A stretch of DNA of 64,000 nucleotides from Solanum dulcamara. Its lineage: Eukaryota > Streptophyta > Magnoliopsida > Solanales > Solanaceae. The first letter of the stretch is position 1, and the number at the start of each line of letters is the position of its first letter. Positions 24,423 through 34,632 of the stretch are shown piece after piece. The notes beneath the pieces are model-generated. The model worked only from the letters and a program-made list of their open reading frames with translations, did no database searches and was not told the origin of the DNA. The translations under genes were made by a program, and so were the position numbers. The DNA lies in assembly GCF_947179165.1 (NCBI RefSeq), contig NC_077245.1, forward strand, positions 35,333,286 through 35,397,285, given 5' to 3'.

Positions 24423-25863
24423 CGAAATATACATATATGGTATCATCATTTTAAATTAATTTCTTTCTCTCTGTATAGCTATATATATAATAATTCTTGA
24501 ATATGATATATTTTATTATTTATTCAAAAAAATTGCCTCAAAAGATTTTTATTTTTTAAAATAAATAGGTTTGTTAATTAGTGTGATTTAATTGATAGAA
24601 TCATATTTCAAGTTAATTTATTTAAACTGGAGTTAATTATTTACTTTGTCAAAATGAGAGGTTTGTTAATTAATTAATGCATACTCTTCTTATTTTAATT
24701 CTAGACTTCTTCAATTTTAATTAAATTAAAATAATAGGCTTTTATAAAACCATGCATATTTTCAAGTGTGTTTTAAATAATTTTTCATCTTCATAACATA
24801 TGCATTTTTTGGTTATATAGTTATTATCTCTTAGTAATATTTAAATTTGACTTATAATTTTTTTTTATTATTTACCATAATTAATTATTTCGTAAATTAA
24901 TAATTAGTTACAATGAGGTTAATCATTTTACTTTTGTTAAAATTAAGAAGATCGTAAATTAATTCTTCTAATTTGATAACCAATTCACTAATTAATTTTA
25001 CGTTTTCATTTCTTCCCCTAAATAACACATAATTAATTTTATATTAATAACTTTTTAATTCTTCCATTAATACTACAACATGCAAATAATATATATAAAC
25101 CTTCCCCCAATTTTCACATCATATTCTATCTATACACTACGCATAAACTAATTTACACATTACTATACTAAAATCATTAAATAGTTTCTTAAATTTCTAC
25201 ACTTTATAAATTTACTTTTATTTTTTCAATAAAAAATATACCCCACACATGCCACCCATATTCCAACACTATTACTGTACTAATATATATGTCCCTTTCT
25301 ATAAAACAATAATATATATATAAAATAAAATAAAATAATAATATGTTCATACCCAAATATTATATATAATAAATATTGTATGTACAGTACTGCATGGAAA
25401 GTTGTAGACATTCGTATTGGACCATTCAAAGTGGGCACTTTCCGCAAGATAAATGATTCCCGGCTCATGTGTGTTAATATATATACGCATATATTCATCT
25501 ACTATATCCCAAATAATACTATATTAACATAATCATTACATTCATTTGTTATACTAAAATATAAAATATAAGTCTATGCATGCATCTATCTAATTCCTAA
25601 ACTAACCAGCATTCTACATTTTTCCTTATAACATCACAAGAATATATACACCATTTTCAACATTATATAACACCTAGCTACAGCACATGCCTATCACCTT
25701 TACCCCAAAATCCTAAAATTTCCCTACTTTATTCCAATACTCTATGCGCATGCATTCTCCCCACATATTGTTAATAATTTATCATAACCCTTCCCCTAAC
25801 CCCATCTAATAATAATAACAAACAAACAAAAAAATGAAAAGTGTGTCCCCTCTTCCTTTTTAG

Positions 25864-25901
<38 letters not shown>

Positions 25902-26067
25902 AATTAACTATTCTATCAGCCTTTGTCCCCTCCCCTTGACCCACGCATGCCGACGCCACCTCCAATTTGCCTTCTCAAAAAATGTATATTATTTATTTAT
26001 TTCCATGCGCGTGCCCCTATATTCCCCTATAATAAATTTTTTTTTAATATGCCCATCCTTACATTTA

Positions 26068-26083
26068 TATATATATATATAAC
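26068..26083 (+). promoter_or_regulatory. Possible TATA region of the Ogre LTR
   Basis: A TATATATATATATAAC stretch precedes GGGGGTAGAGATAGACAGGG and ACTCACTCT, a plausible start region. The next ~250 bp read like a leader that ends in a good splice donor. The TA run is short and could equally be a microsatellite, so this is only a candidate. The equivalent sequence in the 3' LTR is at 42600-42613. Confidence 0.35.
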
Positions 26084-26574
26084 ATCCACCATTCTGATTT
26101 TTTGGGGGTAGAGATAGACAGGGTACTCACTCTAAATTCAAAAGGGACTTACACGACATAGACAGAAGAGGGAAGAACAAAAAAAAATAATCTTACACTC
26201 TAATTTTAAGTATCTTCTTGTAAAAGAATTTTTGAATTTTCTCTCAATTTGAACTCGATTTTTCTTGAAAAACGAGGATATATTCGTGACCAAAGCATTT
26301 CCGTTCACTGCCCAGCAACAGGTAATATTTACTCCGTTCTTCTTTTATTTTTCATTGTTATTATCATAAAAGGTTATCCTAAATTATTATCTTGCTAATT
26401 TTGTCATTATTTTTCTTGTTTGCATGAACATTCCTGGAGCAAAAATGGAGTCTTGATCTGAGACTCGATATAATCATCCTACCCTCACATGGAGTCGCTA
26501 TCCTAGATCTTTTAAAATAACAAACGAATAAGATTGCCATATTCAGTGTCAATCCGGGCTGCTTATATTTTTCA

Positions 26575-27029
26575 GCATTTATTATTATTGTTATTATTAT
26601 TCTTATTATCAGTGTCTTTTTATTTGATGTCGTTATTATTGTTATTTTAATTATTAGTATATTTTATTTTCTGTTATTACTATTATTATTATTATTTTCG
26701 CTGTCAATATTATTAATAGAAGTAGTAGTATGTTTATTTTTCTGTTAGTATTACTATTATTATTATTAATATTATTATTATTATTATTATTATTTTCGTT
26801 ATTCATATTAATATTATTATTTTCATTATTAATATTATTAAGAGAAGCAGTAGTATGTTTATTTTTCTGTTAGTATTACTATTATCATTATTAATATTAT
26901 TATTGTTATTGTTATTATTATTTTTGTTATTATTATTATTATTAGTAGTAGTAGTAATATATATTTTTATTATTACCGTTTTTATTATTATTATTATTAG
27001 TAGTAGTAGTATTTTATTTACTGTTAGCA

Positions 27030-27070
<41 letters not shown>

Positions 27071-27226
27071 TTCGTTATTATTATTATCATCATTATTATT
27101 AGTATATTTTATTATCATTATTATTATTATTAGTAGTAGTAGTAATATATATATATTTTTATTTTACTATTTTTATTATTAATATTATTAGTATATTTTA
27201 TTTCTGTTAGTATTGTTATTATTATA

Positions 27227-27257
<31 letters not shown>

Positions 27258-27840
27258 GTTATTATTATCATTGTTATTTTTATGGATATTATTATTATTA
27301 TTGTTATTATTATTATGGTATTATTGTTATAATCATTATTATTATTATTATTTTTATTATTATTATTATTACTATTATTATTATCGTTATTATTATTATC
27401 ATCATTATCGTATTTATTATTATTGTTGTTGTTATTTACTGTCATTATTATTATTATTTATCATATTATTATTATTATTATCGTTATTATTATTATTATT
27501 ATCATTGTTGTATTCATTATTATTATTGTTGTTATTTACTGTTATTATTATTATTATTTATCATATTATATTTATTATTTATCATATTATTATTATTATT
27601 ATTTATCATATTATTATTATTATATATTTTTTACTACCGTTATTATTATTATTATACTTTATTATTATTATTATCATTGTTATTATTATTATGGCTATTA
27701 TTATTTTTTATTGTTATTGTTATTGTTGCATTATTGTTATTATGATTGTTGTTGTTATTATTACTATCATTAGTCTTATTATTACTATTATTATTATTAC
27801 TATTATTACTATTACTACTATTATTAGTATTATTAATTAA
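26575..27840 (+). repeat. ~1.26 kb TTA-type microsatellite inside the 5' LTR
   Basis: Almost the whole stretch is built from TTA/ATT triplets with scattered TTG, TCA, GTA and TTTT interruptions. The triplet period keeps several frames free of stops, which produces long low-complexity open frames (poly Ile/Leu/Tyr forward, poly Asn reverse). These are not proteins. The same array with nearly the same interruptions is at 43113-44377, so it was part of the LTR before insertion. Confidence 0.95.
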
Positions 27841-28395
27841 ATTTGCTTTTATAATGTGAATATATTCTCACTAATGCAATAGCTAACATTACATATATAT
27901 TTAGATTTGTGAACTTTTAATTAAAATGGGTCATCATAATAAAAGAAACCTATATTTTTATTTAAGGCTAAATTATTTGTAAAAAATACCGCATTTAAAC
28001 ACGCACTTATTTCATGCAATAAGAAATATTTGCCTAATAATTTCAAGTTCAAAAAATCTTTTTCCATGTAATTACTAAGCTTCATTTTCAAAACTTTTGA
28101 ACAACTTTTTATAGTTTTAATCTGAACCTAAGTTTGGCCGGTAATCGTTTTTAACGAATCTTGAAGGATGCCTAACCCCTTCCCTTTAGGATAACTAGAA
28201 CCCTTATCTAGAATCTCATAAGCTAAGTAGACCACTAATCGGAGATCATTTTTTAGCATTAAATAAGTTAATTATTTAGGTATCATAATTTACCTTTAAA
28301 ATAATTAGGTGGCGACTCCTTAAAATTAAATAATTTAGGAATCATCAATACGTTGTACACCGTTTGACCTCGAGTTAAAATGGGGTATAACAGCT

Positions 28396-28413
28396 TGGCG
28401 ACTCTGCTGGGGA
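28396..28413 (+). other. Primer-binding site, Arg-tRNA type
   Basis: TGGCGACTCTGCTGGGGA begins four bases after the LTR. It resembles the complement of the 3' end of a plant arginine tRNA (TGGCGACTCCACTGGGGA, recalled, two mismatches), the primer reported for Ogre elements. Confidence 0.75.
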
Positions 28414-29063
28414 CATAAAGGTTCTAAACCATAACAGACTTAGGTTAATAATTTGAATTTCTTTATATTTTTAGTTTTTCTTTTTTTTAATTGTTTGATG
28501 ATTTATGTTATGATTATTTATTTGCTATTGCTTGATATTAATGTATGTTTGCAATTATTTTGTTGTTTTATATATTTGAATATTTGTTACTGCTTTATAT
28601 AAACTGTCATTCCGTTCATACTTCCTCCAATTCTGGAAAATTGACACTATCACACGTACACGTGAGGTGTGTTTTGCGCACCCACAAAGTTTTTTCAAAA
28701 ATCCCAAATTTAGGAGAGTTGGCGTATGCGCGGGGTGTCCGGATCTTTTTCCGTGTGGCCGCGTAGCCTTCTCACTCGAGTTGTCCACTCGGGAACCTTT
28801 TGTCTAGTAAGCCAAATCTTAGAAAAAACATAAGTTAGAGCTGTGCTTCCCTTCGAACTAAGTCATGCATTCATACGCCTTAGGTGGATTGACCCAAGGT
28901 GTCAATTCCACATTTAAGAAACCACCCATACGTCGACGGGTTTCATGACCCAACGACCAATAAGCATATTTTATGAAACGTGATAATGATAGACTGATCC
29001 AAGCTAATTTTGACATAATGAGTTTGGAAAATGTGTCCTCATTTTATTAATTTGTATTGTAGG
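28414..29063 (+). other. Ogre leader between primer site and ORF1
   Basis: No conserved protein is encoded. Short frames here have no motif. The leader ends in TTTGTATTGTAG just before the ORF1 ATG, a pyrimidine-poor but usable splice-acceptor context (AG at 29061-29062). Confidence 0.6.
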
Positions 29064-30440
29064 ATGGATTCAACTCCCCAAATACCCAAAATTAGGATGG
29101 TCGAGGGTGTCCCGTACAAATTGAAGAAATGGTGGGAAAATTTTAGCCCCATCGAGAAATCAGCAATTACGAAAAAATTGGGCTTCCTCTCTATGCTATT
29201 CAAGGTCTCCCCGGATAATCATGTGGTTAGCGCATTACTTCCATTTTGGGATCCAAATCGTGTTGTGTTCGCATTCAAAGACTTTGAGTTAACACCCACA
29301 TTGGAGGAAATCTACTATTTTACTAGTTTGAAGTATCGAGGAAGAAGTCAAATTATCCCACACGGTCAATCAGGGAAGAAATTTCTTCGATACTTAGGAT
29401 TGAAAAACACTAGGAAACTAGGGTGTTTCAAACACAATTGGGTTTCCTTGGATTACTTATATGGGCGGTATGGATGTTCGGACAGTTACAAGTTATTCAG
29501 AAAAGAATTCTCTTGCACCTCTACCCATTGGCAAGCTAACCGTCCTATTGCATTTGCTGTGGCTTTACTAGGAACCTTGGTATTTCCACAAGAACATGGG
29601 AAGATTAGCACTTGTATATGTTATGTGGCTAAAGCACTTTTCAAAGGAGTCGACGGAAAGGAAATCACTTTGGTTCCTATGATTTTGGCTGAAATACTTC
29701 GAGCCCTTGGAAAGTGTAAAAGAGGAGAAACAAGTTTCTTTGAAGGTTGCAATCTTCTTTTGCAAATGTGGGCGATGGAACATTTTTACCAACGTGATGA
29801 CATGGTAGACATATGTTTTAGTAATACAAGTCATATTAACAGTTTTTATGATAGGATGAAAAAGTTTGTGTCTCCAGTTGGTACTAATGATTGGTACGAA
29901 TTCTTGATTTCTCGCACTAGTGACCAAATTCAATGGAAATACCCACTACTCTCATGTCCTATTGCATTCATAAGGTGTAGAGGATTTTACTACATCGAGC
30001 TCATTGGATTGGAAGGTCTCCAACCATATGCCCCAATATGCGTGCTTCAACAGTTCGGTCAAGCACAAATGATTCCTCTACAAGCAAATATGAAATCTTT
30101 TGAAATTTCCTTCGAATCGGACTTTAAAGTCCCTAGAGTTGATAAGATTTTTCATGAATGGGATAATATCATCACGCTAGAGATAGGAGATGGACCAGCA
30201 AGAAGAACTCCAGAATATCAGGCATGGCTTCGAGAAGATCGCAATAGCATAAGCCCGGAAGGTGAACAAGGCTTTGAGGATATTAGGACGACGATTTGGA
30301 TACGACACTGTCATCTTGGAACCAAAATAGTTACACCAGAAATGTGGGCTCAAATGGTGAATATAATACAGATTCTAGATAATGCGAGAGCAGGATCTAA
30401 CAGTGTTGGAGCATCATCTTCATCCACTTCACCATTTTGA
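29064..30440 (+). CDS. Ogre ORF1 protein (unknown function, plant-retroelement specific)
   Basis: A clean 458-codon frame from ATG 29064 (MDSTPQIPKIRMVEG) to TGA at 30438. An earlier in-frame ATG at 29031 would add 11 residues. I prefer 29064 because a potential splice acceptor ends two bases before it. The protein has PFWDPNRVVFAFKDFELTPT (residues ~72-92) followed by LEEI, and NRPIAFAVALLGTLVFPQ (~165-182). These resemble the domain seen in ORF1 of Ogre-type elements (I recall it as DUF7745) and, more distantly, plant mobile-domain proteins. There is no zinc finger, signal peptide or clear membrane segment. The C-terminus is Ser-rich. It lies upstream of gag in the same strand. Its role is unknown; intactness suggests recent constraint or recent insertion. 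Confidence 0.8.
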   Translation: MDSTPQIPKIRMVEGVPYKLKKWWENFSPIEKSAITKKLGFLSMLFKVSPDNHVVSALLPFWDPNRVVFAFKDFELTPTLEEIYYFTSLKYRGRSQIIPHGQSGKKFLRYLGLKNTRKLGCFKHNWVSLDYLYGRYGCSDSYKLFRKEFSCTSTHWQANRPIAFAVALLGTLVFPQEHGKISTCICYVAKALFKGVDGKEITLVPMILAEILRALGKCKRGETSFFEGCNLLLQMWAMEHFYQRDDMVDICFSNTSHINSFYDRMKKFVSPVGTNDWYEFLISRTSDQIQWKYPLLSCPIAFIRCRGFYYIELIGLEGLQPYAPICVLQQFGQAQMIPLQANMKSFEISFESDFKVPRVDKIFHEWDNIITLEIGDGPARRTPEYQAWLREDRNSISPEGEQGFEDIRTTIWIRHCHLGTKIVTPEMWAQMVNIIQILDNARAGSNSVGASSSSTSPF

Positions 30441-30716
30441 TTAAGAGCAAGAATTAGGCAAAGTCTTTGTTTCCATTTTTTGTCATCTTTCTATGTATTT
30501 TGTTGATTATTGTACTCTTTTATTGTTGTTTAATGAAAATTGGATTTTTTTTTGTCTTCCAAACTCAAATTATCTCAAGTTAATGGCTTGGATCAACCTA
30601 TCATAAATCTCGTTATTTGGCATTTAGGCCCACCTTTGGCATAAAAGAGGTCCCGTGCATATTAGGTCGCATTTGTACTATTAATTTCTCTTCTTACTAT
30701 GTAATTTATTTGCTAT
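30441..30716 (+). other. Spacer between ORF1 and gag
   Basis: A 276-bp AT-rich gap with no conserved frame. Pyrimidine tracts ending in AG at 30804-30805 (TTTTTGTTTAACAG) and 30840-30841 lie a little downstream, inside the open gag frame but before its first ATG, and are candidate splice acceptors for a gag mRNA. Confidence 0.4.
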
Positions 30717-33700
30717 GTGGTACATGTTCCCTTATTTGCCAACATTATTTGCCTAATTGATTATTCGATTTATACTAATATATTTCTTTTCTTTTTGTTT
30801 AACAGAGGTTTCTTTTTCCTTTCTAATTTATTTCCCCAAAGGTTGATTCATGTTGACTGCGAACTGGCGGATCATCCATACTTCACTAGATCAAAAGGCC
30901 GATCACCCACCGATATGACTGGTTCAAGTGCATCCGATCAAGATGGTTTAGGACTTGTCACTATCCCAAGAGATGAACCTGAGGCTTCAGAAGGAAGGGA
31001 TCCTATTTCTTATAATGAACATATTGCTAACCTGATGCAACAAATGGCCAATATGCAAAGAGAGATCGATCGACTTCGAAACCTTACCAATTTGTCCATT
31101 AGCCTAAATACACCACTTCCCGAACATGGGGCAGATGCAACTATTCCACCTGTTGACTCTCCCTCGCCTCAAGACTTCCTTCCAAATCCTTCCCCTTTCA
31201 AAACCAATATGACTGCTCCTAAACAACCCGTCAACCAACCACAAGTCAATTTCGCAAACATCAACTCACAACAAACCAATCCACTACCTTTCACTACCCC
31301 TTATGTTTCCCAAACTCCAGTCCTCCAAACTACACTTAACCAAGCTCCACTCACTGAAACTAACCCACTTACCCAAAAAACCCCACTCACCCAAACCAAC
31401 CCGCTCATCCAAAAATACCAAACGATCCAACATATACCTGTGACACATACTACAACTCCTAACATGCAATATGTGCCACAAGTATACGTAATAGAAGCTC
31501 AACCTTTCGTTACTCCAATACCAACCATGCCAGAAGTCGATCCGTATGAGGAGATGGAGAGAAAGGCCAGATCAAAAACAGATGAAAGTGTAGCTAGGGA
31601 GATTCGTAATTTGAAAAAAGCGTTCAAAAGTATCCAACTTCACAAAGAGTGCGAAGGGTTTGAGTATGAGGATTTATGTGTTCATCCTGATGTCGAGTTG
31701 CCTGCAGGATATAAAGTACCAAAATTTGATGTGTTTGATGGGAAGGGAAATCCACGAGCTCATTTAAGATCGTATTGTGACAAGCTAGTTGGAGTGGGGA
31801 AAGATGAGGCCATTAGAATGAAATTATTCATAAGGAGTTTGACAGGAGAAGCACTGGATTGGTATACAAGTCAAGATCCGAAGAAATGGCATAGTTGGAG
31901 TATCATGGCACAGGATTTCATGGATAGGTTCAAGTTCAACACTGAGGCCATACCAGATAGATTCTATTTGATGAAATTAGAAAAAAAGTCGACAGAACCT
32001 TTTAGAGAATATGCCATGAGATGGAGAGCAGATGCTGCAAAAGTTCAACCTCCGATGACAGAAAGTGAGATGACCTCCCTTTTTATACAATCTCAAAAAG
32101 ATGCAACGTATTATGAAAAGATGATAAGCGTGGTAGGAAAAAAGTTCTTTGAAGTGGTAAGGATGGGAGAATTCATTGAAGAAGGTATTAAAACTGGGAG
32201 AATCACTAATTTGGCAGCCTTGCAAGCAACAAGTAAAGCAATTCAGTCAGATTCAATTGGAGGAGCCTTTAAGAAGAAGAAGGACGGAGTGTCTGCTGTC
32301 ATGACCATCCAGGAACGTAGGCCAAACCAAATGTTAACATACCAAAACCCTTTACCCCAACCTTCATACCATAGTCAGTATACCCAAGTCCCTCAGCCAT
32401 ATTACCAGCCTTCCGTCGCCCCTTATCCAGCTTACACCACTCAGCCAATATATTATCCATCCAGAGCGCCCACTTATCCAAATCCCTCACAATACCGACC
32501 AACATACCCACCTCAATCCCATTATCAAACACAAATTTGCCCATCAAATCCACCAAGGCCCCGCCCAAACTTTGAAAGAAGACCACCCAAAACCTATACA
32601 CCTTTAGCCGAACCTTTATCCCAACTATATGAAAGGTTGAGAACTGCAGGGATACTCCAACCAATCCAAGCACGAATTCCCAACCCCCTTCCCGGATGGT
32701 ATGATAACACTAAGCATTGCGTCAATCACTCTGGAGCTGCTGGACATGACACCGAGAACTGTCTTACTCTCAAGGACAAGATTGAGGCATTGATCAAAGA
32801 AGGAGTTATTCAACTCAGAGGTGCTTCCCCCAATGTAAATAACAATCCTCTTCCAAATCATGAGAATGTGAACATGATCACCATTGATGAAGAATGCAAT
32901 TTGGAAGGGACTATTTTGCCAATCAAAGAAGAGAAGAATGTTATGGCATCTGCCTTTATTGCTCCCATTATCACAATCCAGGCGCGAGCGCCATTTGAAG
33001 TGGAAGTTTTGGTTCCTAAACCTAAGATTACGGTTTTGGTTGCTCAATCAACTCATTTTGATACTAAAGCAGTTCCCTGGAGTTACTCAACTGACACAAA
33101 GGACAAAGGGAAAGGAAGGGTAGTTGTAGAAGCTGCTGCTGCCGGAATGACAAGATCGGGGCGATGTTATGCCCCTGAAGGTGTTGCACGAATCGTACCG
33201 AATAAGGGAGTTAACCAAAAGAAAGTTGTGATAGAAGCTGAAATAGAGGATTTTTGGAGGAAAATGCCAACAAAAGAATATTCTGTTGTTGAACAGTTGA
33301 AGAAGACTCCCACCCAAATTTCCTTGATGTCATTATTGATGAGTTCTGAAACTCACAGGAGCGCTTTGGTGAAAGTTCTAAGTGAAGCTTATGTTCCGGC
33401 CAATATCACAAGTGAGAATCTTTCAGCCATGGTAGGGCAGGTTTTGGAAGCAAACAAAGTCTGTTTTCACGAAAAGGAATTACCATCTGAAGGTTTAGGA
33501 CATAACAAAGCATTGAACATCACTGTCAGGTGTAGGGACAAGTTTGTTTCTAGAGTTCTGATTGACAATGGTTCAGCTATTAACATATGTCCTTTCAATA
33601 CCCTTCGAGCTTTGGGAATTAATATCGGGAAAATTCGTGAAAGCCATGTGAGGGTTAGAGGTTTTGATGGAACACAAAGGGGAGTCATTGGCGAAATTGA

Positions 33701-34438
33701 TTTGCCACTGCAAATTGGACCCGAGGAGTTCGTGGTAGAATTCCAAGTATTGGACATACCTGCTAGTTACAATTTATTGCTTGGGAGGCCTTGGATCCAT
33801 ATGGCTGGTGCGGTCCCTTCTACCCTGCACCAAAATTTGAAATTTGTTTGGAACCGCCACGAGATTATTGTTCATGGAGAAGGTAGTAATTCCATGTATC
33901 CTGACAATTCAATCCCTGTTGTTGAAAGTATGGAAGAACTGGATGGGTCTGTGTTCCATACTAAAGAGATTATGTGTGTTCATCAAACCGAAAGGGTAAA
34001 GTTACCACGTGTGCTTGTGATGGTGGCTTGGGAAATGTTGAAGAATGGTTTCATGCCTGGTCGAGGTCTTGGAGTGAACTTAGGTGGAATAGTGGAACCA
34101 ATTCAATTGTCGGGCCAGAAATACACCTTTGGTTTGGGATACAAGCCTACTCCTGAAGAAGTCTCATTGGCCGATCTCAAAAGGAAAGGTGACATTTCAT
34201 TGCCCCATCCCATTCCGCACTTGAATCAGTCATTTTCCAAGGCATATATTATAAAGGAATCAGAGGAAGACGCTGAAAACACCCTCGTGGAAGGACTCAA
34301 AAACTTATTTATAGAAGAAATGGAATGCAACATGATCTTGGAGGATTGTACCGAGATTCCGACCATATGGGATGTGGAGCCTGGAGATGCTTTGAACAAT
34401 TGGACTTATAACCCATCCCCGTTTCCTCAAAAATCTTG
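30717..34438 (+). CDS. Ogre gag-protease polyprotein, exon 1 (with G-patch)
   Basis: Open from 30717 (no ATG there) to a stop at 34440. The first in-frame ATG is 30915, yet the conserved ADHPYFTRSKGRS lies upstream of it, so the true start is probably supplied by splicing. Domains, numbered from 30717: coiled-coil-like IANLMQQMANMQREIDRLRN (~101-120); a Pro/Thr/Gln-rich linker; gag capsid core PKFDVFDGKGNPRAHL to about residue 480; a Pro/Tyr-rich stretch; a zinc-knuckle-like C-x2-H-x5-H-x4-C (~664); an aspartic protease with VLIDNGSAINICP (~946) and YNLLLGRPWIH (~1017); and a G-patch motif AWEMLKNGFMPGRGLGVNLG (~1103). The protease site reads DNGS where DTGS or DSGS is more common. The frame continues through the intron into RT. 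Confidence 0.9.
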
Positions 34439-34632
34439 GTAGATGTTTGTATTAGAATTAATGAAATAACATGATTCAAAATTGAGGCCTGAATCATGTT
34501 TAAGAATCTTTAAATGTTTTGCCTCCACTTTTGAAATCTTAAATGCCACATCTAAGCCATATTTTTTGCTTTAAAATTCAAAATTTTGTACTTAATTATA
34601 AATTTTATTTATTTATTTTTACTCCCTTTCAG
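34439..34632 (+). other. Intron between protease and RT (194 bp)
   Basis: Donor CTTG/GTAGATGTTTG at 34439 and acceptor TTTTTACTCCCTTTCAG ending at 34632. The donor G-T overlaps the protease stop TAG, so the unspliced RNA terminates there while removal of 194 bp joins the two frames without a shift. The split codon is completed by the C at 34633, and the next codons are GAG CAA ATT. An intron at precisely this place is a defining feature of Ogre elements. Confidence 0.85.

Larger units (their letters stand above)
24298..28392 (+). repeat. 5' LTR of the Ogre-like element (4095 bp)
   Basis: It is near-identical to 40815-44931. Contents in order: a TA/TAA microsatellite (24350-24420), AT-rich U3, a second TA run (25866-25896), a TATATATATA stretch at 26068-26080 that may be the promoter, a leader-like stretch ending ACAGGTAATATTT (26318-26330), a long TTA-type microsatellite (26575-27840), and a more complex tail to GGGGTATAACA. 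LTR differences against the other copy include single-base changes near 24606, 24966, 25036, 25105, 26346 and 26506, and microsatellite length. Confidence 0.95.

Noticed and set aside
25866..25896. TA run considered as a MITE terminal or promoter
   Set aside because: A simple dinucleotide microsatellite that differs in length between the two LTRs. No terminal inverted repeats nearby.
26803..27840. Long open frames of poly Ile/Leu/Tyr (plus) or poly Asn (minus), also at 43336-44379
   Set aside because: They are translations of the TTA-type microsatellite, which lacks stops because of its triplet period. No start context, no conserved domain, and the frames follow the repeat limits.
29064..30440. 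Possible captured host gene (plant mobile domain)
   Set aside because: Its place between primer site and gag, lack of introns of its own and likeness to Ogre ORF1 make it a normal part of the element.
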